Shown here one piece after another: positions 1 to 9,745 of a stretch of DNA of 64,000 nucleotides (position 1 is its first letter; each line of letters begins with the position of its first letter). Both the position numbers and the translations under genes were made by a program. The stretch covers positions 124,192 through 188,191 of the forward strand of contig NZ_KB902757.1 in assembly GCF_000379605.1 (NCBI RefSeq). The letters run 5' to 3'. Source of the stretch: Rhizobium giardinii bv. giardinii H152. Its GTDB lineage: Bacteria; Pseudomonadota; Alphaproteobacteria; Rhizobiales; Rhizobiaceae. A model generated the notes under the pieces. It had not been told where the DNA came from. It searched no databases and saw only the letters and a list, made by a program, of their open reading frames with translations.

Positions 1-1
1 C

Positions 2-382
2 CTGATCCCTCCTGTCCCGCTTCTCCTTTTGTCCCTGGCCTTGGATGGTTGGTCCACTATCGAAATCTCGTTGGTGGACATGAATTGGCGGGGCATCGGC
101 GCGATACTCTACACCGGACTTCTTTCGACGATTTTTGCCTACGGTGTGTGGGGAAATATGCTGCAACGTTACCAGACCGTCCAGGTGACCCCATTTGCAC
201 TTCTCATTCCGTTGTTTGGTCTGGTATCAGCCTTCCTGTTCCTCGGCGAGCAGCACGGTGTAGTCGATGTGGCGGCTTCGTTTCTGATCCTAACCGCGCT
301 GGCCATCAACGTGTGGGCTCCACATCTGGAAGCGATTTTCCGTAGTCCATCGGCCAAGCGCCTAAAATCTTTTCGTGAATAA
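2..382 (+). CDS. EamA/DMT-family exporter, C-terminal part (5' end outside window)
   Basis: The frame is open from base 2, so the gene begins upstream of the window. The visible part is hydrophobic with about three to four membrane helices. It includes a Pro/Leu-rich stretch at the very start, a GIGAILYTGLLSTIFAYG helix and a terminal LILTALAINVW helix. This pattern is typical of the second EamA domain of drug/metabolite transporters such as the cysteine/O-acetylserine exporter EamA. The substrate cannot be deduced from the fragment. The gene ends with TAA at 380-382 followed by non-coding DNA. Confidence 0.75.
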   Translation: MIPPVPLLLLSLALDGWSTIEISLVDMNWRGIGAILYTGLLSTIFAYGVWGNMLQRYQTVQVTPFALLIPLFGLVSAFLFLGEQHGVVDVAASFLILTALAINVWAPHLEAIFRSPSAKRLKSFRE

Positions 383-851
383 TGACAAGCCAGTCTGTGG
401 CCGGCCGCGGATAGTATCCGCAAACAACGACGCCACGGACGAAGCGCATTGTCGTTTTTGGTATGCCCGAGATGTGACATTTAAGAAATGAAACATGCCG
501 ACAGAAAGATCTTGCATATGCCCTTGGAAGTGATGAAGAGGGCGATTTCGGCGAGCGTCTCAGAGACGTGACGGACGAGGAGCTTCGTTCGATCCTTGAA
601 GGGCCGCCATGCAGGTTTCAAGGTCGGAAAGCGGTCTGGTCCTCGACGAGCCTGCCCACACAATGAAGCAACGGCAGGTCGAGTCGCTGGAACGCATCAA
701 GGCGGTTGCGAAGCATCTGCCTGCCGACTGGAAATTCGAGCGTGACGAAGCAAATGCGCGCTGAGGGCTTTCGCCACACTTCCTCCGCCCCTTGACCCCT
801 TTCGCCCGTCATGGCACCAGACAGCCAGCACATTCAACCTGGACTGACGCC
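383..851. other. Intergenic region with decayed coding remnants upstream of glyQ
   Basis: About 470 bases lie between the exporter and glyQ. Several short overlapping open stretches occur here, for example one containing TDEELRSILEG around 560-600 and the small ORF at 609-764. None forms a complete recognised gene. The look is that of gene remnants rather than a regulatory leader. The glyQ promoter should lie towards the right end, but I see no clear box. Confidence 0.35.
609..764 (+). CDS. Small ORF (51 aa), possible antitoxin-tail remnant
   Basis: The ORF starts at ATG 609 and has an in-frame stop just upstream at 597. Its C-terminal half (QVESLERIKAVAKHLPADW followed by KFERDEANAR) is helical, then charged, and resembles the toxin-binding tails of some small type II antitoxins. 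The N-terminal DNA-binding half expected of such a protein is missing. No toxin gene is adjacent. It may be a remnant or a chance ORF. The family resemblance is from memory and uncertain. Confidence 0.3.
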   Translation: MQVSRSESGLVLDEPAHTMKQRQVESLERIKAVAKHLPADWKFERDEANAR

Positions 852-1814
<963 letters not shown>

Positions 1815-1848
1815 GGCAATCTTCACTTAGGTTCGACCGAGGCGGCGC

Positions 1849-1986
1849 CTAGCGCCTGTCCGTGTGGATGCGCACCGGCACGAGGCTCTTCTGCCGCTGG
1901 TCCAGTTTCTGCGCCCGACTGGCCGCCATGTGGCTCACGCCGATGAGAACCAGTGCCGAGAGGGTGATCATCAAAAGAATGGTCAT
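1849..1986 (-). CDS. Small membrane protein (45 aa), hypothetical
   Basis: The reading frame runs leftward from ATG at 1986-1984 to TAG at 1851-1849. The product is one hydrophobic helix (ILLMITLSALVLIGVSHMAA, residues 3-22) followed by a basic, polar tail rich in Arg, Gln and Lys. That fits a single-pass inner-membrane microprotein with a cytoplasmic tail. It is convergent with glyQ, with stop codons 34 bases apart. I do not recognise a named family. The amphipathic layout, rather than homology, supports it as a real gene. Confidence 0.45.
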   Translation of the reverse strand: MTILLMITLSALVLIGVSHMAASRAQKLDQRQKSLVPVRIHTDRR

Positions 1987-2347
1987 GGTTCAAGTCGCAC
2001 TTCAATAAGAGTTTGGCGACGCTCTTGGCCTGCGTTGCGCCGTAAGGTTTCGAGGCGGCCATCCTGGCCCATGCCGCAGCCCAAATTGGCCATGTATTAG
2101 AAAATTATGCGATAAGGATACGCTTTATCCGGCCGCTCGCAATCACCAGTTATAGCTAGATCCCTCGCCGGCTTGTCTGCGGGGATGGCCGGTATCCAAA
2201 CACTCGCCTTTCGCGGTGAAAGGTGGGGGATCACAGGCGGAACTTCGATCGTCAGCAAGCGATGGTCGGCCCTCGCTATCAGGCCGACATTGGGTTTCAT
2301 CGCAATCTGAACATTTGTCGGCGTTTAGGTCGGATGTGGGAAAGAGT
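1987..2347. other. Intergenic region, nothing recognised
   Basis: About 360 bases lie between the two small minus-strand genes. Overlapping ORFs on both strands here lack recognisable domains and plausible ribosome sites. I see no strong hairpin with a T tract, no tRNA and no repeat. Confidence 0.4.
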
Positions 2348-2545
2348 TCAGACCCGGTCGCTGGCATCGACGCCGATCTTCCAGACCGGCTTCAGGGTCG
2401 GATAGGCGCCGGTCGGAAGCTGGCCGGCGTAGGTCTGCAGGGCGCGGCGGACGCCGGTCGGCTTTTCCACGGAGGTGGTGCTCGCATAGGCGACGAACAA
2501 AGCCGAGAAGGCGATGACGTTGATGAAGGTTGCGAGCGTTTTCAT
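2348..2545 (-). CDS. Small exported protein (65 aa), hypothetical
   Basis: The product begins with Met-Lys and a hydrophobic stretch (ATFINVIAFSALFVAYAST, residues 5-23). This could be a signal peptide or single membrane anchor. It is followed by a polar region with Val-Arg-Arg and a Pro-rich segment. Length and composition resemble small rhizobial exported proteins annotated as hypothetical. It diverges from lemA, about 200 bases apart. No function can be assigned. Confidence 0.5.
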   Translation of the reverse strand: MKTLATFINVIAFSALFVAYASTTSVEKPTGVRRALQTYAGQLPTGAYPTLKPVWKIGVDASDRV

Positions 2546-2749
2546 GGTGCCGTTTCTTTTCGGTTTGGCGTTGACTTGATGGAGGGACTATCGGCCAAAC
2601 GGCGCCGTCGCGCGGTTCCCGGAGGAACAGGGCAGGCGCGATGGCAATGCGAAAACAAGACGGAAGAGGCGGCGGTGGAAAATTGTCTTCCAACGGTGGC
2701 GCACGATGCTTAAGTTGCAAAAAAACCTGTCTGGCGGAAGGAAGCCTCG

Positions 2750-3298
2750 ATGATCGGTCTCGCTATTGCTGCGGTCGTGATCCTGTACGTGATCTTTATC
2801 TACAACGGCCTGGTGAAGGCGCGTCAGGTAAAGGAAGAGGCGTGGTCCGGCATCGACGTGCAGTTGAAGCGCCGCGCGGATCTCATTCCGAACCTGATCG
2901 AGACGGTCAAGGGCTATGCCGCCCATGAGAAGGGCACGCTGCAGGAGGTCGTCGAGCTTCGCAGCAAGGCGCAGGCCGTGCCCGCCGGCGATGTCGCCGG
3001 ACGGGCCACCGCGGAAGGCATGCTCAGCCAGGCGCTCGGCAAGCTCTTCGCGCTGGCGGAAGCCTATCCCGACCTCAAGGCCAACCAGAATTTCGCCGAA
3101 CTGCAGCAGTCGCTGGAGGAGATCGAAAGCGAAGTGCAGATGGCCCGCCGCTATTACAATGGCGCGGCCCGCGACCTGAATGTCAAGGTCGAGAGCTTCC
3201 CGTCCAATTTCATCGCCGGCCCCTTCGGCTTCGCCAAGGCGGCGTATTTCGAGATCACCAACGAAGCCGACCGCGCCGTGCCGGTCGTGAAGTTTTGA
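2750..3298 (+). CDS. lemA: LemA family protein
   Basis: This 182-residue protein has an N-terminal membrane helix (residues 2-20, GLAIAAVVILYVIFIYNGL) followed by a helical, coiled-coil-like body. The family signature is present: EEAWSGIDVQLKRRADLIPNL near residues 30-50, then the FAELQQSLEEIESEVQMARRYYN block and a FPSNFIAGPFGF segment. LemA proteins are envelope proteins of uncertain function. They are often encoded beside DUF2207 or TPM-domain proteins. Here the DUF2207 partner lies one gene downstream, with aroA between them. A good ribosome site (GGAAGGAAG) precedes ATG 2750. Confidence 0.93.
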   Translation: MIGLAIAAVVILYVIFIYNGLVKARQVKEEAWSGIDVQLKRRADLIPNLIETVKGYAAHEKGTLQEVVELRSKAQAVPAGDVAGRATAEGMLSQALGKLFALAEAYPDLKANQNFAELQQSLEEIESEVQMARRYYNGAARDLNVKVESFPSNFIAGPFGFAKAAYFEITNEADRAVPVVKF

Positions 3299-3389
3299 TC
3301 TATCGCCAAGCGCCATTCCGTCGTAGACGGCTGTCGACAATCGATAGAGCGCAAGCCTAAAAAACCCGGCGCCGCAGGTATCAAGAGAC

Positions 3390-4664
3390 ATGAGCATGAG
3401 CAACGCTGACCAGAAACTGACCATCCTCCCGCCGGGCCATCCGCTTGAGGGCCGCGTCAGCCCGCCCGGGTCGAAGTCGATCACCAACCGGGCCCTGCTG
3501 CTCGCCGGCCTTGCCAAGGGCACGAGCCGGCTGACCGGTGCGCTGAAGAGCGATGACACGCGCTATATGGCCGACGCCCTGCGCGCCATGGGCGTTACGA
3601 TTTCCGAGCCGGACGACACGACTTTCGTCGTCACTGGAACGGGTAAGCTGTTGCCGCCCGAAAAGCCGCTTTTCCTTGGCAATGCCGGCACCGCGACCCG
3701 CTTCCTGACGGCGGCCGCAGCGCTCGTCGATGGCACGGTGGTGGTCGATGGCGACCAGCACATGCGCAAGCGGCCGATCGCGCCGCTGGTCACGGCGCTG
3801 CGCGCGCTCGGCGTGACGGTCGAGGCCGAAACCGGCTGCCCGCCGGTCACGGTGTCCGGCAGCGGCGATTTCGGCGCCGATCGCGTCACCATCGATGCCG
3901 GCCTGTCCAGCCAGTACGTTTCTGCCTTGTTGATGGCGGCGGCGGGCGGCACGCGCCCGGTCAACATCGAGCTTGCCGGCGAGGAGATCGGCGCGCGCGG
4001 TTACATCGACCTCACCGTTGCCGCCATGCACGCCTTCGGCGCCGAGGTCAGCCAGGTGAGCCCGTCCATCTGGCAGGTCGCCCCGACCGGCTATCGCGCC
4101 ACCGACTATGTCATCGAGCCGGACGCCTCGGCCGCCACCTATCTCTGGGCGGCGGAAGTGCTCACCGGCGGCAGCATCGATCTCGGCGTCGCTGCCACCT
4201 CGTTCTCGCAGCCCGACGCGAAATCCTATGAGGTGATCGCCCGCTTCCCGCATATGCCGGCCATCATCGACGGATCGCAGATGCAGGACGCGGTGCCGAC
4301 GCTCGCCGTGCTTGCCGCCTTCAATGAGACACCGGTGCGCTTCACCGGGCTTGCCAATTTGCGCGTCAAGGAATGCGACCGGGTGCGGGCGCTGTCCACC
4401 GGCCTGTCGAACATCCGCCCGGGGCTCGGCATCGAGGAGGGCGATGACCTGCTGGTCGCTTCCGACCCGAAGCTCGCCGGCCAGACGCTGCCCGCCGATA
4501 TCGATACCTTCGCCGATCACCGCATCGCCATGAGCTTCGCGCTGGCGGGGCTGAAGATCAACGGCATCACCATCCTCGATCCCGGCTGTGTGGCGAAAAC
4601 CTATCCGCGCTATTGGGATGAGCTCGCCTCGCTCGGCGTCGATTTCGAAGGCGACAGGCCGTGA
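3390..4664 (+). CDS. aroA: 3-phosphoshikimate 1-carboxyvinyltransferase (EPSP synthase), AROM-like type
   Basis: The enzyme joins shikimate-3-phosphate and phosphoenolpyruvate in chorismate biosynthesis. All active-site blocks are visible: [10 protein letters not shown] (residues 25-34), [11 protein letters not shown] (96-106), [52 protein letters not shown] and [12 protein letters not shown]. The phosphoenolpyruvate-site loop has Phe105 where the common bacterial class I enzyme has Pro (E. coli Pro101). This GTxxRFL form resembles the EPSP synthase domain of fungal AROM proteins. It differs from the class II (CP4-like) enzyme usual in rhizobia, so this is probably a second copy. ATG 3396 is an alternative start. 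It sits between lemA and the DUF2207 gene, all on one strand. Confidence 0.93.
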   Translation: MSMSNADQKLTILPPGHPLEGRVSPPGSKSITNRALLLAGLAKGTSRLTGALKSDDTRYMADALRAMGVTISEPDDTTFVVTGTGKLLPPEKPLFLGNAGTATRFLTAAAALVDGTVVVDGDQHMRKRPIAPLVTALRALGVTVEAETGCPPVTVSGSGDFGADRVTIDAGLSSQYVSALLMAAAGGTRPVNIELAGEEIGARGYIDLTVAAMHAFGAEVSQVSPSIWQVAPTGYRATDYVIEPDASAATYLWAAEVLTGGSIDLGVAATSFSQPDAKSYEVIARFPHMPAIIDGSQMQDAVPTLAVLAAFNETPVRFTGLANLRVKECDRVRALSTGLSNIRPGLGIEEGDDLLVASDPKLAGQTLPADIDTFADHRIAMSFALAGLKINGITILDPGCVAKTYPRYWDELASLGVDFEGDRP

Positions 4665-4695
4665 GCGGGCGTATCGCCATCGGCCGGAGGTAGGA

Positions 4696-6633
4696 ATGAA
4701 ACGTCTCCTCGCGGCGCTCGGTCTCGTCTGGCTGTTTCTGGCCCTGGGCGGTGCCGTGCGGGCGGAGGAAATGTTCACCTCCTATCATTCGGATATCGGG
4801 CTGGCGCAGGACGGCACGCTGACCGTCACAGAGACAATCAGCGCAATCGTCGAGGGCGACCGGATCAAGCGCGGCATCTACCGTGATCTCCCGCTCACCT
4901 TCACCGACGCCAGCGGCCGCACCGCCAGGGTCGATTTCAAGCTCATCTCGGTCGAGCGCGACGGCAGTGCGGGGCCCTATCGCACCGAAAGCATCAAGGG
5001 CGGCATCCGCATCTACAGCGGTGATGCCGACGTCTTCCTGTCGCGCGGCGAACACACGTTCCGGTTCACCTACGAGACGGCCCGCCAGATCCGCTTTTTC
5101 GACGATCACGACGAACTCTACTGGAACGTCACCGGCACGGATTGGGCCTTTCCTATCGAAGAGGCCTCCGCAACGGTCACCCTGCCATCCGGCGTGAAGG
5201 CGCAGGCGCTCGACGTTTTCACCGGCCGATACGGGGCAACCGACAAGAATGCCCGCGCGGTCGAGGAAGGCGACGAACTGATGTTCACCACGACGCGCCG
5301 TCTGCAGCCGGGCGAGGGGCTGACCATTGCCATCAAGATGCCGAAGGGCAGCATCGAGCGACCATCGGCTTCCACGGAAAGGCTCTGGTGGTTCCGCGAC
5401 AATCTGGCCGCCATCATCGCCATCGCCGGGCTCGTGATCGTCGTCCTCTATTACTCCCGCGCCTGGTTCAAGGTCGGCCGCGATCCGGCTCGCGGGGTGA
5501 TGGTGCCGCGCTGGGACGCGCCGGACGGCATCTCGCCGGCGCTGGTCAACTACATCGACAACAAGGGCTTTTCCGGCGAGGGCTGGACGGCGCTTTCGGC
5601 CGCAGCACTCAACCTCGCCGTCGGCGGCCATGTCGTCCTGGAGGACCTGAAGAATTCCCTGGTCATCACCAGCACCGGCAAGGCGAGGGCCGGTCGCTTG
5701 CCGACCGGTGAGGCAGCACTTCTGAAGGCCGTTGAAGATCAGGGCGGCAAGCTGGTGATCGACAAGGCCAACGGCAAGATCGTGCAGAAGGTCGGTGCCG
5801 ATTTCCGCAGCGCCATGGAGCGAGAGCATCGCGGCAAATACTACAAGGCCAATACCGCCTACGTGGTCGGCGGCGTCGTCCTGTCGGTCCTGTTCCTTCT
5901 TGCTATCTTCCTTTTCGGCGAACTTGATGAGGAAAACATCGGCCTCGTCATCGTACCGGTTGCCGCCGCCTTCTTCGTGTCGGTCTTCGCCGTTGGTTTC
6001 GGCAAATCCTTCCGCAGGCAGGCGAGCCTTGCCGCGCGCATAGTCTCGGTTGTCGTGCTCGGCTTCATCGGTTTCGTCGCCGTTTCGGTGTTTTCCGGCG
6101 TCTTCGCTTTCCTCGTCTTCGAGGCGGTGTCGTCGCATCAGCTGCCGCTGCTGATTGCCGTTGGCGGCATCGTTCTCGTCAATCTCCTGTTCTTTCTCCT
6201 CATGGGCGCGCCCACGCCGCTCGGTGCCCGGATGATGGACGGCATCGATGGCCTGCGCCAATACCTGACGCTTGCCGAGAAGGAGCGGCTGAACATGGCC
6301 GGCGCGCCGGAGATGTCGCCGCAGCATTTCGAAATACTGCTGCCCTACGCCGTTGCCCTCGGCGTCGAAAAACCCTGGTCGGAGACCTTCGATCGCTGGC
6401 TGCTCACCGCCGCTGCCGGGGCCGCCGCAGCCGGGTACCAGCCCGCCTGGTACCACGGCGACAGTTTCAGCGCCGGTTCCTTCGGCGACCGCATGGGCGG
6501 CTTTGCCGGCTCGATGGCCGATACCATGACCTCGTCCCTGCCGCCCCCGCCCAAAAGCTCGTCGTCCGGCTTCTCCAGCGGCGGCGGCTTCTCCGGCGGT
6601 GGCGGCGGAGGAGGTGGTGGGGGAGGGTGGTAG
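4696..6633 (+). CDS. DUF2207 domain-containing membrane protein
   Basis: The 645-residue protein starts with a signal peptide (residues 1-23, ending AVRAEE). An extracytoplasmic DUF2207 domain follows, with [18 protein letters not shown] near its start. There is a membrane helix near residue 240 ([18 protein letters not shown]), a cytoplasmic region and four more helices between about residues 395 and 515. The tail is unusually rich in Gly and Ser and ends in a run of Gly followed by Trp. The start was chosen for the perfect GGAGG at 4686-4690. These proteins are commonly paired with LemA; function is unknown. The Gly tail is encoded by near-homopurine DNA at 6590-6630. Confidence 0.9.
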   Translation: MKRLLAALGLVWLFLALGGAVRAEEMFTSYHSDIGLAQDGTLTVTETISAIVEGDRIKRGIYRDLPLTFTDASGRTARVDFKLISVERDGSAGPYRTESIKGGIRIYSGDADVFLSRGEHTFRFTYETARQIRFFDDHDELYWNVTGTDWAFPIEEASATVTLPSGVKAQALDVFTGRYGATDKNARAVEEGDELMFTTTRRLQPGEGLTIAIKMPKGSIERPSASTERLWWFRDNLAAIIAIAGLVIVVLYYSRAWFKVGRDPARGVMVPRWDAPDGISPALVNYIDNKGFSGEGWTALSAAALNLAVGGHVVLEDLKNSLVITSTGKARAGRLPTGEAALLKAVEDQGGKLVIDKANGKIVQKVGADFRSAMEREHRGKYYKANTAYVVGGVVLSVLFLLAIFLFGELDEENIGLVIVPVAAAFFVSVFAVGFGKSFRRQASLAARIVSVVVLGFIGFVAVSVFSGVFAFLVFEAVSSHQLPLLIAVGGIVLVNLLFFLLMGAPTPLGARMMDGIDGLRQYLTLAEKERLNMAGAPEMSPQHFEILLPYAVALGVEKPWSETFDRWLLTAAAGAAAAGYQPAWYHGDSFSAGSFGDRMGGFAGSMADTMTSSLPPPPKSSSSGFSSGGGFSGGGGGGGGGGGW

Positions 6634-6654
6634 GTCGCGGCCAGTTTCAGGAAA

Positions 6655-6709
6655 TGTATCATCCGATGATTCTTGACGCATCCAATTCAATGTATCATTG
6701 TGTGATACA
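6655..6709. promoter_or_regulatory. higBA promoter/operator region with palindromes
   Basis: A perfect 7-bp inverted repeat, TGTATCA at 6691-6697 and TGATACA at 6703-6709 with a 5-base spacer, lies just before higB. A second, imperfect copy (TGTATCA, 5 bases, TGATTCT) lies at 6655-6673. Such tandem palindromes are the usual binding sites of HigA-type antitoxins that repress their own operon. A TTGACG hexamer at 6673-6678 could be the -35 box; the -10 box is not clear. Binding is inferred from position and symmetry. Confidence 0.6.
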
Positions 6710-6725
6710 GTCTTGGAGATGATTG

Positions 6726-7006
6726 GTGATCCGTTCTTTCAAGGGCAAGCTCTCCCCATCCGTGGCCGATGGCAGCGTGAAAAAGGGCTTTCCTGTGGAC
6801 CTCGTTCGCCGCGCGCAGCAACTGTTGGCCTTGTTGAACGGGCGGCAGATGTGAAGGATTTGCGCTCCCCGCCAGGAAATCGCCTGGAGAAGTTGTCGGG
6901 AGATAGGGAAGGCCAGTATTCGATCCGTATCAATGGCCAATGGCGCATCTGTTTCTTATGGTCCAATGGCGGCGCCGATGATGTGGAAATAGTGGACTAC
7001 CATTGA
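6726..7006 (+). pseudogene. higB: HigB/RelE-type toxin gene, frameshifted
   Basis: Two reading frames each carry half of a HigB-like ribosome-dependent mRNA interferase. The first, from GTG 6726 (IRSFKGKL ... FPVDLVRRAQQLLALLN), ends at TGA 6852-6854. The second runs through DVKDLRSPPGNRLEKLSGD and SIRINGQWRICFLW to DDVEIVDYH and stops at 7006. The halves join smoothly around base 6840 if one base is added or two removed in the GGG run. As written, the toxin cannot be made full length without a frameshift. The antitoxin gene directly downstream is intact. Either real inactivation or a sequence error would explain this. Confidence 0.85.
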
Positions 7007-7023
7007 GGTTAAGGAAAAATCAG

Positions 7024-7323
7024 ATGAGTGATATCGGTCTGCCCGCAATCCATCCGGGCGAAATCCTGAAGGACCTATATCTCGATCCATTGGGGATGAG
7101 TGGCGGGACGCTTGCCAAGAAGCTCAATGTTCCAAGGACCCGCATCGAGCGTATCGTCTCGGGCAAGACCGGCGTGACGTCCGATACCGCGCTGCGCCTT
7201 GCGAAATTCTTCGACACCACACCCGAACTCTGGATGAATCTACAGGTGAGCTACGATCTGAAGATCCAGGCGGAGCGAAATCGCGCCGAAATCGAACGCA
7301 TTCCTGTACGCGACGCCGCGTGA
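7024..7323 (+). CDS. higA: HigA-family antitoxin (XRE helix-turn-helix)
   Basis: This 99-residue protein has the HigA/VapI opening HPGEILKDLYLDPLGMS. A helix-turn-helix follows (GTLAKKLNVPRTRIERIVSGKTGVT, about residues 30-55), then the typical AKFFDTTPELWMNLQVSYDL block. It neutralises HigB and represses the operon through the upstream palindromes. ATG 7024 was chosen because AAGGA lies 9-10 bases upstream and conservation starts at MSDIGLPAIHPGE. It begins 17 bases after the higB stop, so the pair is co-transcribed. Confidence 0.93.
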   Translation: MSDIGLPAIHPGEILKDLYLDPLGMSGGTLAKKLNVPRTRIERIVSGKTGVTSDTALRLAKFFDTTPELWMNLQVSYDLKIQAERNRAEIERIPVRDAA

Positions 7324-7417
7324 CAGCTGACTTTTCCGCTATTGAATGGATGACTTTTGCTACCGGGCTTGCTAAGTCCCCCGCAGTCCACCGATCCCTC
7401 AGAAAAGCATCCATCTC

Positions 7418-9733
7418 ATGCCCGATCTTCTGCTTGAACTCCGCTCCGAGGAAATCCCGGCTCGCATGCAGCGCAAGGCTGCCGGCGACCTGAAGAAGCT
7501 TTTGACCGATGCTTTGGTCGAGGCGGGGCTGACCTATGAGGGTGCGCGGGAATATTGGACGCCGCGACGGCTGACGCTCGATATCCGCGGCCTGAACACC
7601 CGTTCGGCCGATGTGCGCGAGGAACGCAAGGGCCCGCGCACCGATGCCAACGAAAAGGCGATCGAAGGCTTTTTGCGCGGTGCAGGGCTGACATCGATCG
7701 ATCAGGCGCATGTGCACAGCGACCCGAAGAAGGGCGACTTCTACGTCGCCCATATCGTCAAACCCGGCCGCCCCGCCGAAGAGATCATTGCCGAGGTGAT
7801 GCCCGGCATCATCCGCAACTTCGCCTGGCCGAAATCGATGCGCTCCGGTGCCGCCTCGGCGAAGGCCGGCGCCATGCGCTGGGTCAGGCCGTTGCAGTCG
7901 ATCATCTGCCTGTTCGGCCCGGAACACGAGGAAACCCGCGTCATCCCGTTCGAGGTCGACGGCATCACCGCCTCCAACGTCACCTACGGCCACCGTTTCC
8001 ATGCGCCGGAAGCGATCACCGTTCGCCGCTTTGCCGATTACATCGAGAAGCTGGAAAAGGCCTATGTCGTGCTCGATGCCGAGCGCCGCAAGGACATCAT
8101 CCTCCACGATGCCCGCGATATCGCCTTCGCGAGCGGCCTCGAACTGGTCGAGGACGAGGGGCTGCTGGAGGAAGTCTCCGGTCTGGTCGAATGGCCGCGG
8201 GTGCTGATGGGCGCCTTCGAGGAGGACTACCTGGCGATCCCCTCGGAAATCATCCGGCTGACGATCAAGACCAACCAGAAATGCTTCGTCACGCGCGTGC
8301 TCGGCGAGGAAACCCTGTCGAACAAGTTCATCCTCGTTGCCAATATCGAAGCGAAGGATGGCGGCAAGGAAATCGTCCACGGCAACGGCAAGGTCGTCCG
8401 CGCCCGCCTGTCGGACGCCAAGCATTTCTGGACCCGCGACCAGGGCAACCTGCCGGACCTCGAAACGCTCGACGCCTCCGCAAAGAAGTTCGATCTCGAC
8501 CTGAAAAAGCCGCTCGACCAGCGCATGGCCAAGCTCGACGCGCTGAACGTGACGTTCCATGCCAAGCTCGGCACGCAAGGCGATCGTGTTGCGCGCATCC
8601 GGTCGCTCGCCGCCGAACTGGCGAAGGTGACCGGCGCCGATCCGGTATTGGTTGACCGCGCCGTCGTGCTCTCCAAGGCAGACCTGCGCACCGAGGCCGT
8701 CGGCGAGTTCCCCGAGCTTCAGGGCATCATGGGCCGCAAATATGCGCTGCTACAGGCGGAGGATGTTTCCGTCGCCGCAGCGATCGAGGATCACTACAAG
8801 CCGCAGGGGCCCTCCGACCGCGTGCCGGACGACAAGGTCGCCATCACCGTGGCGCTTGCCGACAAGCTCGATACGCTCGTCGGCTTCTGGGCCATTGATG
8901 AAAAGCCGACGGGCTCAAAGGATCCCTATGCGTTGCGCCGTGCCGCACTGGGTGTGATCCGCATCATGCTAGAGCGGAAGGTGCGCTTGCCGCTGGCGAA
9001 GTCATTCAGGCAGGCAACGGTCCTGGTGCTTGAAAATCCCGATGGGATGAGTGGACAGGACATTCATGTTCTTCAAGACGACCTCCTCTCCTTCTTCCAC
9101 GACCGCCTGAAAGTCTACCTGCGCGATCTCGGCGCCCGCTATGACCTGATCGATGCGGTGCTTGCGGCCAGCCCCTCATCCGCCCTGCGGGCACCTTCTC
9201 CCCGCGAGCGGGGAGAAGGCAGGGAGAGCGCAGAGGCTGCCGGTTCCTTCTCCCCGCTTGCGGGGAGAAGGTGGCCCGAAGGGTCGGATGAGGGGCAGTC
9301 GGCGCCCGCAAACGACGACCTCCTGATGGTCGCCCGGCGCGTCGAGGCGCTGACGGCCTTCATCACGTCCGAAGACGGCCAGAACCTGCTCGCCGGCACC
9401 AAGCGCGCCACGCAGCTGCTGGCGGCCGAGGAAAAGAAGGGCACTGCCGTTGCTGCAGTCGTCGATCCGTCGCTCTTCAGGCTCGGTCAGGAAAAGGCGC
9501 TTTACGCCGCCGTCTCCGAGGCCTCGCAGGAGGCCGCTGCCGCCATCGCAGGCGAAGATTTCCGCTCGGCCATGGAGGCCCTGTCGAAACTGCGCGGCCC
9601 GGTCGATCAGTTCTTCAACGACGTCCTCGTCAACGACGAAGACCCGGCCATCCGCGCCAACCGTCTGGCATTGCTCGGCCTGATCCGCTCGGCAACGGGA
9701 ACGGTCGCCGACTTCTCGAAGATCAGCGGCTAA
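7418..9733 (+). CDS. glyS: Glycyl-tRNA synthetase beta subunit, with in-frame repeat insertion
   Basis: The tRNA-binding beta subunit of alpha2beta2 GlyRS starts with the canonical [18 protein letters not shown]. It has the [12 protein letters not shown] and VTYGHRFH blocks, a central HD-like region ([26 protein letters not shown]) and a C-terminal DALR-type anticodon-binding domain. At 771 residues it is longer than usual. About 42 of the extra residues (585-626, rich in Ser, Pro, Arg and Gly) are translated from a 126-bp palindromic repeat at 9171-9296. The insertion lies between [10 protein letters not shown] and [13 protein letters not shown], probably a surface linker. The frame is kept, so the protein is probably functional. 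Confidence 0.96.
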   Translation: MPDLLLELRSEEIPARMQRKAAGDLKKLLTDALVEAGLTYEGAREYWTPRRLTLDIRGLNTRSADVREERKGPRTDANEKAIEGFLRGAGLTSIDQAHVHSDPKKGDFYVAHIVKPGRPAEEIIAEVMPGIIRNFAWPKSMRSGAASAKAGAMRWVRPLQSIICLFGPEHEETRVIPFEVDGITASNVTYGHRFHAPEAITVRRFADYIEKLEKAYVVLDAERRKDIILHDARDIAFASGLELVEDEGLLEEVSGLVEWPRVLMGAFEEDYLAIPSEIIRLTIKTNQKCFVTRVLGEETLSNKFILVANIEAKDGGKEIVHGNGKVVRARLSDAKHFWTRDQGNLPDLETLDASAKKFDLDLKKPLDQRMAKLDALNVTFHAKLGTQGDRVARIRSLAAELAKVTGADPVLVDRAVVLSKADLRTEAVGEFPELQGIMGRKYALLQAEDVSVAAAIEDHYKPQGPSDRVPDDKVAITVALADKLDTLVGFWAIDEKPTGSKDPYALRRAALGVIRIMLERKVRLPLAKSFRQATVLVLENPDGMSGQDIHVLQDDLLSFFHDRLKVYLRDLGARYDLIDAVLAASPSSALRAPSPRERGEGRESAEAAGSFSPLAGRRWPEGSDEGQSAPANDDLLMVARRVEALTAFITSEDGQNLLAGTKRATQLLAAEEKKGTAVAAVVDPSLFRLGQEKALYAAVSEASQEAAAAIAGEDFRSAMEALSKLRGPVDQFFNDVLVNDEDPAIRANRLALLGLIRSATGTVADFSKISG
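9171..9296. repeat. 126-bp rhizobial palindromic/mosaic element inside glyS
   Basis: The element has perfect 12-bp terminal inverted repeats (GCCCCTCATCCG at 9171-9182, CGGATGAGGGGC at 9285-9296). It holds two internal palindromes of the form CCTTCTCCCCGC-NN-GCGGGGAGAAGG at 9194-9219 and 9246-9271. This layout is that of the intergenic palindromic elements (RIME/RPE-like) common in rhizobial genomes. The name is from memory and was not checked. Its length is a multiple of three and it is read through in frame by glyS. Confidence 0.88.
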
Positions 9734-9745
9734 GGGAAAGGGCCG

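Noticed and set aside
3381-4778. 465-residue minus-strand open frame opposite aroA
   Set aside because: aroA has all EPSP synthase motifs on the plus strand. The antisense product has no recognisable motif.
6590-6633. Homopurine G-rich tract as a possible structural DNA element
   Set aside because: It encodes the Gly-rich tail that is normal for DUF2207/TPM-type membrane proteins, so coding constraint explains it.
4567-6690. 707-residue open frame on the minus strand opposite the DUF2207 gene
   Set aside because: It is antisense to a clear membrane protein gene. Its translation is low-complexity and charge-rich with no domain, as expected from GC-rich codon bias.
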